This document shows, piece by piece, positions 1-5,982 of a stretch of DNA of 6,401 bases (position 1 is the stretch's first letter; every line of letters begins with the position of its first letter). A program made the position numbers and the translations under genes. Under the pieces are notes generated by a model, which ran no database searches, was not told where the DNA came from, and worked only from the letters and a program-made list of their open reading frames with translations. Source of the stretch: Pseudomonadota bacterium (GTDB taxonomy: Bacteria > Myxococcota_A > Polyangia > Fen-1088); contig JADGRD010000214.1 of assembly GCA_017881285.1 (NCBI GenBank), forward strand, positions 1-6,401, written 5' to 3'.

Positions 1-927
1 CGCGTGCGCGAGCAGGCGGTGGAGTACCTGGAGCGCCACCTGGGCTTCCGCGTGTCCGAGGACGTGGCGGCGCGGGTGCCGGCGCGCGATCTGCTCCTGG
101 TGGCGTCCCAGAAAGGCAAGCGGCGCACCCACGCCTGCGTGGTGCTCAAGGTAATGCACGTTCTCCACCATCTGGCGGGAGGAGAACTGGCAACCCGGCT
201 GGCGGTCAGCGCCGATCAGATCTTCCAGCACGTCGAGGACAAGGTCCTGCGCACCGTCGAGGAGATGAAGAGCGCGGGCTGTCAGATCGTCGAGTTCGAG
301 TGGAGCCGGAAGGAGGAGGACAGCCTCATCACCAAGCTGCTCGCCAAACGCGACAACCTCGCGGCCCACGTCTACGACAAGCTGCGCTTTCGCATGATCA
401 CGCGCACCGAGGAGGAAATCGTCTTCGTCCTGCGTGAGCTGCTGCACCGCCTGGTGCCCTTCAACTACGTCATTCCCGGCGAATCGCAGAACGACATCGT
501 GGACCTGCAGGCCTTCATCGAGCGCGATCCCTACCTGCGCGCCCATCTTCCCGACCTGCTCGATCTGTCGAACGTGACACCCGACAAGCGCACGCCCCTG
601 GTCAACGAATTCTCGGGACCCAGCTATCGCGTGGTCAACTTCGTCGCGGATCTGCCGGTGCGGATGGACAAGCACCTCGGGCTATCCTCCGAGGATCCGC
701 TCTTCGCGGATACCGGCTCCGTGGTCTTCGTGCTCACCGAGTTCCAGATCGTCGATGTGCGGACTGCGCAGGCGAACGAGCAGGGCGAGAACAGCCACGA
801 ACGCTACAAGGAGCGCCAGGCGACGCGCGTGCGGGGCCGCCTCATGCACGGCATGCAGGACGACGAGAACGGCGGGCCGGTGCTTGACTTGACAGGTCGC
901 CAGGACGGCGATCTCGGTCACGATTGA
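1..927 (+). CDS. Conserved TIGR04552-like protein with RelA/SpoT-like core, 5'-partial
   Basis: The frame is open from the left edge to a TGA at 925-927. A GTG at 4 could start it, but the frame is still open before it and no upstream sequence is visible, so I treat it as 5'-truncated; 307 residues are seen from that GTG. From memory the sequence fits the uncharacterised TIGR04552 family of deltaproteobacteria and myxobacteria. Numbering from the GTG, an all-alpha N-terminal part (about 1-95) precedes a mixed alpha/beta part whose residues line up in order with a RelA/SpoT synthetase domain: R102-K103 then S107-x3-K111, an acidic D125 heading a strand (DKLRFRMI), G205-x2-Y208, the strand E246-F-Q-I, and H265-x2-Y268-K269. 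There is no HD hydrolase motif, TGS or ACT domain in the visible part. The last 20 or so residues are acidic, glycine-rich and probably disordered. The nucleotide-transfer role is inference; the family assignment is moderately sure. Confidence 0.8.
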   Translation, partial: RVREQAVEYLERHLGFRVSEDVAARVPARDLLLVASQKGKRRTHACVVLKVMHVLHHLAGGELATRLAVSADQIFQHVEDKVLRTVEEMKSAGCQIVEFEWSRKEEDSLITKLLAKRDNLAAHVYDKLRFRMITRTEEEIVFVLRELLHRLVPFNYVIPGESQNDIVDLQAFIERDPYLRAHLPDLLDLSNVTPDKRTPLVNEFSGPSYRVVNFVADLPVRMDKHLGLSSEDPLFADTGSVVFVLTEFQIVDVRTAQANEQGENSHERYKERQATRVRGRLMHGMQDDENGGPVLDLTGRQDGDLGHD

Positions 928-1009
928 AATGGGAACCCTGAAAGGGTTCCCAAACCCTCCCGCGCTCTGGCTCCGACGGGCGAAGCCCGTCTGCGCCAAC
1001 GCGATCTGA
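921..1009 (+). repeat. Palindromic dispersed repeat, copy A (short form)
   Basis: This is the first of three related units in the window. It opens with CGATTGA, which includes the stop codon of the upstream gene, and closes with CGATCTGA. It holds two hairpins: the 9-bp stem at 931-951 and a perfect 7-bp stem GACGGGC-GAA-GCCCGTC at 975-991. Compared with copy B it lacks about 57 internal bases. It shares two exact blocks with B: 20 bp (929-948 against 1009-1028) and 43 bp (950-992 against 1087-1129). No open reading frame of note lies in it. Confidence 0.85.
931..951 (+). terminator. Perfect 9-bp hairpin just after the first stop codon
   Basis: GGGAACCCT (931-939), loop GAA, AGGGTTCCC (943-951) form a perfect 9-bp stem starting 4 bases after the TGA of the first gene. 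No T-run follows, so it is not a canonical intrinsic terminator. It could still stabilise the 3' end or assist termination. It is also the left hairpin of repeat copy A. In copy B the right arm is cut to AGGGTT, leaving a 6-bp stem, and in copy C the stem has decayed to five of six pairs. Confidence 0.4.
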
Positions 1010-1146
1010 TGGGAACCCTGAAAGGGTTAGCTCTGCACTCGGCACCTCCCACCCGCCCTGCCACCCCCTCGCTGCGCTCGGCCTCGCCAAACCCTCCCGC
1101 GCTCTGGCTCCGACGGGCGAAGCCCGTCTCCGCCTACGCGATGTGA
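1002..1146 (+). repeat. Palindromic dispersed repeat, copy B (long form)
   Basis: A head-to-tail neighbour of copy A, with the closing motif CGATCTGA of A serving as the opening motif of B. It contains the extra internal block 1029-1086 (GCTCTGCACTCGGCACC and a pyrimidine-rich run) that A lacks and copy C keeps. The right hairpin GACGGGC-GAA-GCCCGTC (1112-1128) is identical to that of A. It ends at CGATGTGA. The 43-bp exact block shared with A indicates recent duplication or gene conversion between the two. Confidence 0.85.
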
Positions 1147-1368
1147 CGCGAAGGCTTTTTGGGGGGCATGCGGCATCCGGGTGGGGAATGACGCGCGCGC
1201 GGGTGGAAGTTGGTCTATATTCGGTTACGAGATGAGGGGAACGCGGCCCAGGGTGGCGACGTGTTGGAATGATGCCCCGAGAGAGAGCCCGGGGAACAGA
1301 TCTGTGCGCCCTGCATGCGGGCGGTGCATTCCATGGGGGTACACGGGTGGACTGGCGGAGGTGGGGGC
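1147..1368. other. Non-coding leader before the NarL-type regulator
   Basis: The gene-free stretch 928-1368 consists of repeat copies A and B followed by these 222 bases. Here I see a G-rich tract, a five-T run at 1156-1160 without a convincing stem before it, an AT-rich patch TATATT at 1216-1221 without a matching -35 box, and a weak 5-bp inverted repeat CCCCG (1275-1279) / CGGGG (1290-1294). Short open frames cross it (for example from 1181) but have no ribosome-binding site or recognisable protein. The promoter of the downstream regulator should lie here, but I cannot place it. Confidence 0.5.
1357..1361 (+). promoter_or_regulatory. Shine-Dalgarno site fixing the regulator start
   Basis: GGAGG lies seven bases before the ATG at 1369. 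It decides this start over an in-frame ATG at 1315, which would add 18 glycine-rich, unconserved residues ahead of the receiver. Confidence 0.75.
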
Positions 1369-2001
1369 ATGATTCGCATCCTGCTCGTCGACGATCACGC
1401 GGTCGTCCGGCGCGGCGTGCGCGACATCCTGACGGAGGCCCTGGGCAAGGTAGCGTTCGGCGAGGCGAGCAAGCCCTCTGAGGCCATCGAGAAGCTGCAG
1501 GCCGAGGATTGGGATGTCGTGGTGCTCGATATCTCGCTGCCCGGCCGCGGCGGACTGGATGCCCTGCGTGAGATCAAGCGACTCCGGCCGGCCCTGCCCG
1601 TGCTGGTGCTCAGCATGCACGCCGAGGATCACTACGCGCTGCGGGCTTTGCGCGCGGGCGCCGCGGGCTACGTGAACAAGGAAAGCGCGGCCGAGGATCT
1701 GTCCGGAGCGGTTCGCAAGGTGCTCGCCGGGGGTACGCATGTGAGCGTGCGCCTTGCGGAAACCCTGGCCAAGAGTCTGAGGGTTGACACTTCGCGTCCC
1801 GCCCACGACCGACTCTCGGATCGCGAGCTGGAAGTCCTGCGCGGGCTCGCGGGCGGCAAGACCGTCAAGCAGATCGGCGTCGATCTGGCCCTCTCGGAGA
1901 AGACGGTCAGCACCTACCGCACGCGTCTCCTCGAAAAGATGCAGATGCACACCAACGCCGAGCTGATTCAGTACGCGCTCCGCGAGGGTCTGGTTGAGTA
2001 G
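1369..2001 (+). CDS. NarL/FixJ-family response regulator (receiver + LuxR-type HTH)
   Basis: A 210-residue cytoplasmic DNA-binding regulator, the normal length for the NarL/GacA/UvrY group. The receiver domain (about 1-120) has the acidic pair D8-D9, phospho-acceptor D54 in VVLDISLPG, switch residue S82, aromatic Y101 and conserved K104, so it should be phosphorylatable. The C-terminal LuxR-type helix-turn-helix (about 146-205) shows LSDRELEVL (149-157) and the recognition-helix signature SEKTVSTYR (176-184), followed by LLEKM and NAELIQYAL. This C-terminal pattern recalls GacA/UvrY/RcsB-type regulators. The start is ATG 1369 with a good ribosome-binding site. No histidine kinase is adjacent, so the partner kinase and target genes are unknown. 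A second receiver gene follows 287 bases downstream, separated by repeat copy C, so co-transcription is possible but not shown. The family is certain; the regulon is not inferable. Confidence 0.95.
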   Translation: MIRILLVDDHAVVRRGVRDILTEALGKVAFGEASKPSEAIEKLQAEDWDVVVLDISLPGRGGLDALREIKRLRPALPVLVLSMHAEDHYALRALRAGAAGYVNKESAAEDLSGAVRKVLAGGTHVSVRLAETLAKSLRVDTSRPAHDRLSDRELEVLRGLAGGKTVKQIGVDLALSEKTVSTYRTRLLEKMQMHTNAELIQYALREGLVE

Positions 2002-2007
2002 GCAAGC

Positions 2008-2170
2008 CGATTGACATGGGAACCCTGAGAGGATTAGCTCTGCACTCGGCACCGCCTCCCACCCTGCCTCCCCCGCGCCTCGCGCGGCCTCGCCAACCCC
2101 TCCCGCGATGGCCCGCAGGCAGGCCGTGAGCAAAGCTCACCGGCTCCCCGCGCAATTGCGCCACGCGTGA
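2008..2170 (+). repeat. Palindromic dispersed repeat, copy C (diverged)
   Basis: It begins six bases after the regulator stop with CGATTGA, as copy A does, and ends at CGCGTGA. It shares GGGAACCCTGA and TTAGCTCTGCACTCGGCACC with copy B. Its right-hand hairpin has a different sequence in the equivalent place: GTGAGC-AAA-GCTCAC (2126-2140), extendable by GCC/GGC across a bulged C. It adds a hairpin CCGCGC-CTC-GCGCGG (2073-2087) and a 12-bp palindrome GCGCAATTGCGC (2150-2161). Pairing kept with changed sequence suggests that structure, not sequence, is conserved. Confidence 0.8.
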
Positions 2171-2288
2171 CCCTTTGACGCTGGGCATGCTTGTAGGACC
2201 GAACCTGACAAGGGATTCAGACATGCGCCGGTGGATAGGCCGCACGGTTCGTGGCCCAATAACGTTCTTGGGAGCACTGCTAAAGCGC

Positions 2289-2666
2289 ATGAAGAAGATT
2301 CTCCTCGTTGACGACCATCCTGCGGTAACTCAGCGCATCGGCGAACTGCTGGCGACAGCGGTTCCGCAGGCCGAGATGACCGCCGCCTCATCCGGCGAGC
2401 AAGGACTTGCGCTAGTGGCGGAGAACTCCTTTGACCTCGTCTTGCTCGATCTGCGCTTGCCCGGTTGTGGCGGCATCGACGTGCTCAAGGAGATCCGCGC
2501 GAGCAAGCCGGGGCTGCCCGTCATCATCATCAGCTCCTTGCCGGAATCGCCGTACGCCACGCTGGCGCGCCGGGCGGGCGCGCGCGGCTTCGTGACCAAG
2601 AGCGCGCTGGTTCAGGAACTGGGCCATGCCGTGCGCACGGCGCTCGGCGACTGCGCACTGACCTAG
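2289..2666 (+). CDS. Stand-alone receiver-domain response regulator
   Basis: A 125-residue single receiver domain with no output domain. It carries D8-D9, phospho-acceptor D54 in LVLLDLRLPG, S82, F101 and K104, at exactly the same positions as the neighbouring NarL-type regulator, and the two align without gaps. It reads like the receiver half of a NarL-type protein ending just after the last receiver helix, so it may act as a CheY/Spo0F-like phosphate carrier or sink. I chose ATG 2289 because the receiver fold begins there (MKKILLVDDH); the nearest GGAG (2271-2274) is 14 bases away, which is poor. ATG 2223, with AAGGGA seven bases before it, would add 22 residues and is a real alternative. 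The TAG stop lies at the edge of the inverted-repeat element. No LuxR-type HTH remnant follows the element, because the rhomboid gene ends there. Confidence 0.88.
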   Translation: MKKILLVDDHPAVTQRIGELLATAVPQAEMTAASSGEQGLALVAENSFDLVLLDLRLPGCGGIDVLKEIRASKPGLPVIIISSLPESPYATLARRAGARGFVTKSALVQELGHAVRTALGDCALT

Positions 2667-2823
2667 AGCGCCGAAGGGTTTGACTCCCGTCGTGAAATCG
2701 CGCATTTGCGTCGCGTCCCTTCGTTGCTCGTCGGTCAAATACGTCGAGTATTCTCCCCTCCTCGCGCCTCGGGCCGCTCGCAACTGCGCAATTTCATTTG
2801 GTCCCTCAAACCGTTCGGCGCTC
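2666..2823. mobile_element. MITE-like inverted-repeat element with TA duplication in a CTAG site
   Basis: A 158-bp non-coding element. The terminal inverted repeats 2666-2683 and 2806-2823 (GAGCGCCGAA..., 17 of 18 matching) are flanked on both sides by TA (2664-2665, 2824-2825), with C outside on the left and G on the right. Removing the element plus one TA restores CTAG. A second pair of arms (2694-2710 against 2779-2795, 15 of 17) and a central stem AATAC-GTCGA-GTATT (2738-2752) sit symmetrically around the midpoint. IS630 transposases are known to insert at CTAG and duplicate TA, and Correia elements of Neisseria are MITEs of similar size with TA duplication. No transposase is encoded, so it would need one supplied in trans. 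It fills the gap between two convergent stop codons and could form a bidirectional terminator hairpin. Confidence 0.75.
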
Positions 2824-2829
2824 TAGGCC

Positions 2830-3879
2830 TTACTCGCCGTCGTGCTGCCTCGCGGCCGACGCGGCTGCTTCCCTATACGCGCGAAGCTGGGCCGTGTGCG
2901 CTCGTGCCCAGGCGTCGGAGCTGGCCGGTGGGTGGAGGACCAGCGCGAAGGCGACGACCAGCGCGGCCAGGCCCACGCAACCGATGGCTACGTCGTTGCC
3001 GCGAACCAGCCCACGCCGCAACCAGCGCGGCGGCATGACAAAACCGAGCACGGCGCCCGCAATGAATCCCGCGGCATGGGCCGTGTTGTTCGCGCGAATC
3101 ATCACGCCGAAGATCATGGTGTAGGCCGCCCACTTGAGCATCTGATTGCGCACGCCTCGGCCCACACCGGTTCCGTCGCGCTGGCCCCAGCCCGCGGCGG
3201 CGCCGCACAGTCCCATGATGGCCCCCGAGGCGCCGGCGGACACCGCGACCATGCCCATGACCTGACAGACGGCGAAGCCGACCACGCCCGTGAACATGAA
3301 GAGGAAGAGCATGCGGGCGCGGCCGAAGGTGTCCTCGATGGCCGGCCCGATCTGGGCGAGCGCGAGCATGTTGAAGCCGAGATGCAGGAGCCCGATGTGC
3401 AGGAAGATAGCCGTCGCGTGCCGCCAGAGCTGCCCCGCCTCGAGCGCGGGCAAGTAGTAGGCGCCAAGGTAGATGAGATCCTCGCTGTCGACCGCGAAAT
3501 AGCCCGTGCCAGGCCGCGACAGCATCAGGCGCAGGTAGGCGACCGCGATGATCATGCCGAGCAACGTGCTGACCGAGACCGCCGTGGGCACCACTAGGCC
3601 GAGCCGATTCGCCTTTTGCCAGACGCGCGCGCCGAGGGCCGTCCCGCACTTCACACACCGCCGCTCGTGCCGGTCCTGCACCTGCCCGCACTGTGGGCAG
3701 ACCTTGTGCTGGTAGCCGGCGTGACCAATCTGCTTGCGCGTCCGCTGCTGCCAATCCCGCCACGCCTTCTGCCAGCGCATGAGCCTCCAGCGCAGGCGCG
3801 TTCCATTGAGGCCGAGGACGGACGCCCAGCCGACGATGGTCTCGATGAGGTCGTTATCCCGATTGTCGTGAGACGTCAT
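2830..3879 (-). CDS. Rhomboid intramembrane serine protease with N-terminal zinc ribbon
   Basis: A 349-residue membrane protein expected to cleave transmembrane substrates within the inner membrane. The catalytic set is complete: H166-x3-N170 in LLHLGFNMLALAQIG (oxyanion and loop histidine), nucleophile S218 in GASGAIMG, and base H268 in NTAHAAGFIAG. About six or seven hydrophobic segments are visible (roughly 95-117, 155-178, 189-212, 214-232, 249-262, 264-283, 297-316). Before them a cytosolic region of about 90 residues is rich in Trp and Arg and holds a four-cysteine zinc ribbon, C61-x2-C64-x10-C75-x2-C78. ATG 3879 is chosen because the other in-frame ATG (3996) would overlap the divergent DUF2845 gene; no Shine-Dalgarno site is visible before 3879. 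The substrate is unknown. The gene converges on the receiver gene, with the MITE-like element between the two stops. Confidence 0.93.
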   Translation of the reverse strand: MTSHDNRDNDLIETIVGWASVLGLNGTRLRWRLMRWQKAWRDWQQRTRKQIGHAGYQHKVCPQCGQVQDRHERRCVKCGTALGARVWQKANRLGLVVPTAVSVSTLLGMIIAVAYLRLMLSRPGTGYFAVDSEDLIYLGAYYLPALEAGQLWRHATAIFLHIGLLHLGFNMLALAQIGPAIEDTFGRARMLFLFMFTGVVGFAVCQVMGMVAVSAGASGAIMGLCGAAAGWGQRDGTGVGRGVRNQMLKWAAYTMIFGVMIRANNTAHAAGFIAGAVLGFVMPPRWLRRGLVRGNDVAIGCVGLAALVVAFALVLHPPASSDAWARAHTAQLRAYREAAASAARQHDGE

Positions 3880-3899
3880 AGGCGGAGGCGAGTCGGGCA

Positions 3900-3934
3900 G
3901 CAGTGTATCACCCGGTCGGCAGTGAATATCCCGG
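3900..3934. promoter_or_regulatory. Direct-repeat pair in the divergent intergenic region
   Basis: Two 16-base sites, GCAGTGTATCACCCGG (3900-3915) and GCAGTGAATATCCCGG (3919-3934), match at 13 of 16 positions with a 19-bp period. They lie in the 89-bp gap between the divergent rhomboid and DUF2845 genes. Spacing near two helical turns suits a dimeric regulator or shared promoter elements. This is suggestive only; no consensus promoter boxes are evident. Confidence 0.3.
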
Positions 3935-3968
3935 GGAGCACGGTCGTCACAGGCATGGGGGGAGAACC

Positions 3969-4334
3969 ATGCGCATCTCGCTCGGACTGTTGCCATTGCT
4001 GCTCACATTGGCCGAGCCGGCTCCGCTGCTCGCCGACAGCGGTTTTCGTTGCCCATCCGGCCGTCTGGTTTCGGTGGGCGACCGCATGGGCGAGGTAGGG
4101 GACCGCTGTGGCGACCCGGACGCGGTCGCCGAGCGGGTGGAGAAGCGCAAGGTGAAGCACAAGATCACTCGGCGGATCGGCAACGTCGAGGAGTCGGTGA
4201 TCGAGGAGCAGGAGATCGAAATACCCATCACCGAGTGGACCTACGACATGGGACCACGGGCCTTCACCCGCTACGTGATCTTCGAGAACGGCACCGTGGT
4301 CAACGTGGCCACGGGAGTGTACGGCAGGAAGTAA
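3969..4334 (+). CDS. Secreted DUF2845-like small protein
   Basis: A 121-residue protein with a Sec signal peptide: MR, a leucine-rich hydrophobic stretch (about 3-21), and a likely cut after A22 in LLADS. The mature part opens with FRCPSGRLVSVGDRMGEVGDRCGDP (quoted in part: R27-C28, L33-V-S-V-G-D38, then R46-C47-G48-x-P50), the signature I associate with DUF2845. Two cysteines, C28 and C47, could form a disulfide in the periplasm. A charged, lysine- and glutamate-rich middle is followed by a strand-rich end (WTYDMG, FTRYVIFENGTVVNV), which resembles small beta-rich envelope proteins. ATG 3969 is preferred over 3903 because it gives the signal peptide at the N-terminus and is preceded by a purine-rich ribosome-binding site (3957-3964). 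The function of the family is unknown. It is divergent from the rhomboid gene, and its stop is 5 bp from that of the YchF-like gene. Confidence 0.85.
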   Translation: MRISLGLLPLLLTLAEPAPLLADSGFRCPSGRLVSVGDRMGEVGDRCGDPDAVAERVEKRKVKHKITRRIGNVEESVIEEQEIEIPITEWTYDMGPRAFTRYVIFENGTVVNVATGVYGRK

Positions 4335-4339
4335 TCGCT

Positions 4340-5392
<1,053 letters not shown>

Positions 5393-5431
5393 GGCAGCGT
5401 ACTAGCGCGGGCACCTAGCCGGGGTCAATGA

Positions 5432-5905
5432 TTACGAACTGACTGCGATCTTGCGCGGCTGGGCTTCGGGCTTCTTGGGCAGAACCAGGGTGAGCACGCC
5501 GTCCTTGAGGCTGGCGTGCACGTGCTCGCCGTCGACCCCATCGGGCAGGGTGAGCTCGCGCGCGAACGAGCCGTAGCTGATCTCGGAGAGGCAGGTCTGC
5601 TCGGTCTCCTCCTTGTGGCTGCTCTCGCGACGCCCGGAAACCTTCAGGCGATCTCCGTCCAGCGAGACCTCGACGGCCTCGGGCTTGACTCCGGGAAGAT
5701 CCGCCGAGAGCACGTACTCGCCCTTGTCTTCCTTGACGTCGAAGCGTGGTGCGAAGGCGGCGTCGTTCGCGGCTGCACTTGCCGCCGAGGGCTCCGCGGC
5801 GATCAACGCGGCCAAGGTGCGGAAGGGATCCCAGGACCACGCCCAGGAATCGCCGGGTGAATGCGCAACAGCGTGGGTTGGATTGCGAAGAATGATGCCG
5901 GTCAT
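5432..5905 (-). CDS. Small heat-shock protein, Hsp20/alpha-crystallin family
   Basis: A 157-residue ATP-independent holdase chaperone that should bind unfolding proteins and form oligomers in the cytoplasm. A divergent N-terminal arm (1-50) with WAWSWDPFRTL is followed by an alanine-rich linker. The alpha-crystallin domain (about 51-143) has PRFDVKED, the conserved ADLPGV (68-73), LDGDRLKVSGRRE (82-94), SYGSFARELTLP (110-121) and the terminal signature GVLTLVLPK (136-144). The C-terminal I153-A-V155 is the I-x-I/V motif used for subunit docking. C105 is the single cysteine. The start is set by AAAGGAG eight bases before the ATG. No CIRCE element or convincing heat-shock sigma box is visible upstream. 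It is followed on the same strand by the YchF-like gene after 39 bp, so the two may share a transcript. Confidence 0.95.
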   Translation of the reverse strand: MTGIILRNPTHAVAHSPGDSWAWSWDPFRTLAALIAAEPSAASAAANDAAFAPRFDVKEDKGEYVLSADLPGVKPEAVEVSLDGDRLKVSGRRESSHKEETEQTCLSEISYGSFARELTLPDGVDGEHVHASLKDGVLTLVLPKKPEAQPRKIAVSS

Positions 5906-5913
5906 GTCAATTG

Positions 5914-5920
5914 CTCCTTT
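5914..5920 (-). promoter_or_regulatory. Strong Shine-Dalgarno site of the Hsp20 gene
   Basis: Read on the minus strand, AAAGGAG lies eight bases before the ATG at 5905. It is the strongest ribosome-binding site on this strand in the window and supports high translation, as expected for a chaperone. Confidence 0.7.
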
Positions 5921-5982
5921 CGTCGTTTCTCTGTTGTAGACGTATGCACCCTGGCTCGAACGTCAAGAGGAGCGTGGCGGTC

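Noticed and set aside
842..1090. Minus-strand open frames across repeat copies A and B with a shared PSAEL-LSGFP peptide
   Set aside because: The shared peptide (also seen opposite copy C) comes from the repeated DNA, not from a protein family.
1216..1221. TATATT as a -10 box for the NarL-type regulator
   Set aside because: The region where the -35 box should be is GCGCGC-rich with no match, and there is no extended -10 TG.
1181..1372. 63-codon open frame in the leader of the NarL-type regulator
   Set aside because: It has no ribosome-binding site, atypical composition and no recognisable similarity; it overlaps the regulator start.
1225..2133. Long 302-codon open frame on the minus strand opposite the NarL-type regulator
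   Set aside because: It mirrors the high-GC third-position pattern of the real regulator gene, crosses repeat copy C, and shows no recognisable protein motif; the plus-strand gene has a complete receiver and HTH.
2667..2829. A degraded LuxR-type HTH for the receiver gene, disrupted by the element
   Set aside because: Beyond the element the sequence is immediately the 3' end of the rhomboid gene, and none of the frames in the element resembles an HTH.
2842..3597. 251-codon plus-strand open frame inside the rhomboid gene
   Set aside because: It is an antisense shadow with low-complexity His/Gly/Asp/Arg composition, whereas the minus frame has all rhomboid catalytic motifs.
5939..5966. Possible promoter of the Hsp20 gene (minus-strand TTGACG at 5961-5966)
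   Set aside because: The -35-like box is good, but the matching -10 at 16-nt spacing is TACGTC (two of six). The better TACAAC lies at 22 nt, and no heat-shock sigma consensus or CIRCE repeat is present.
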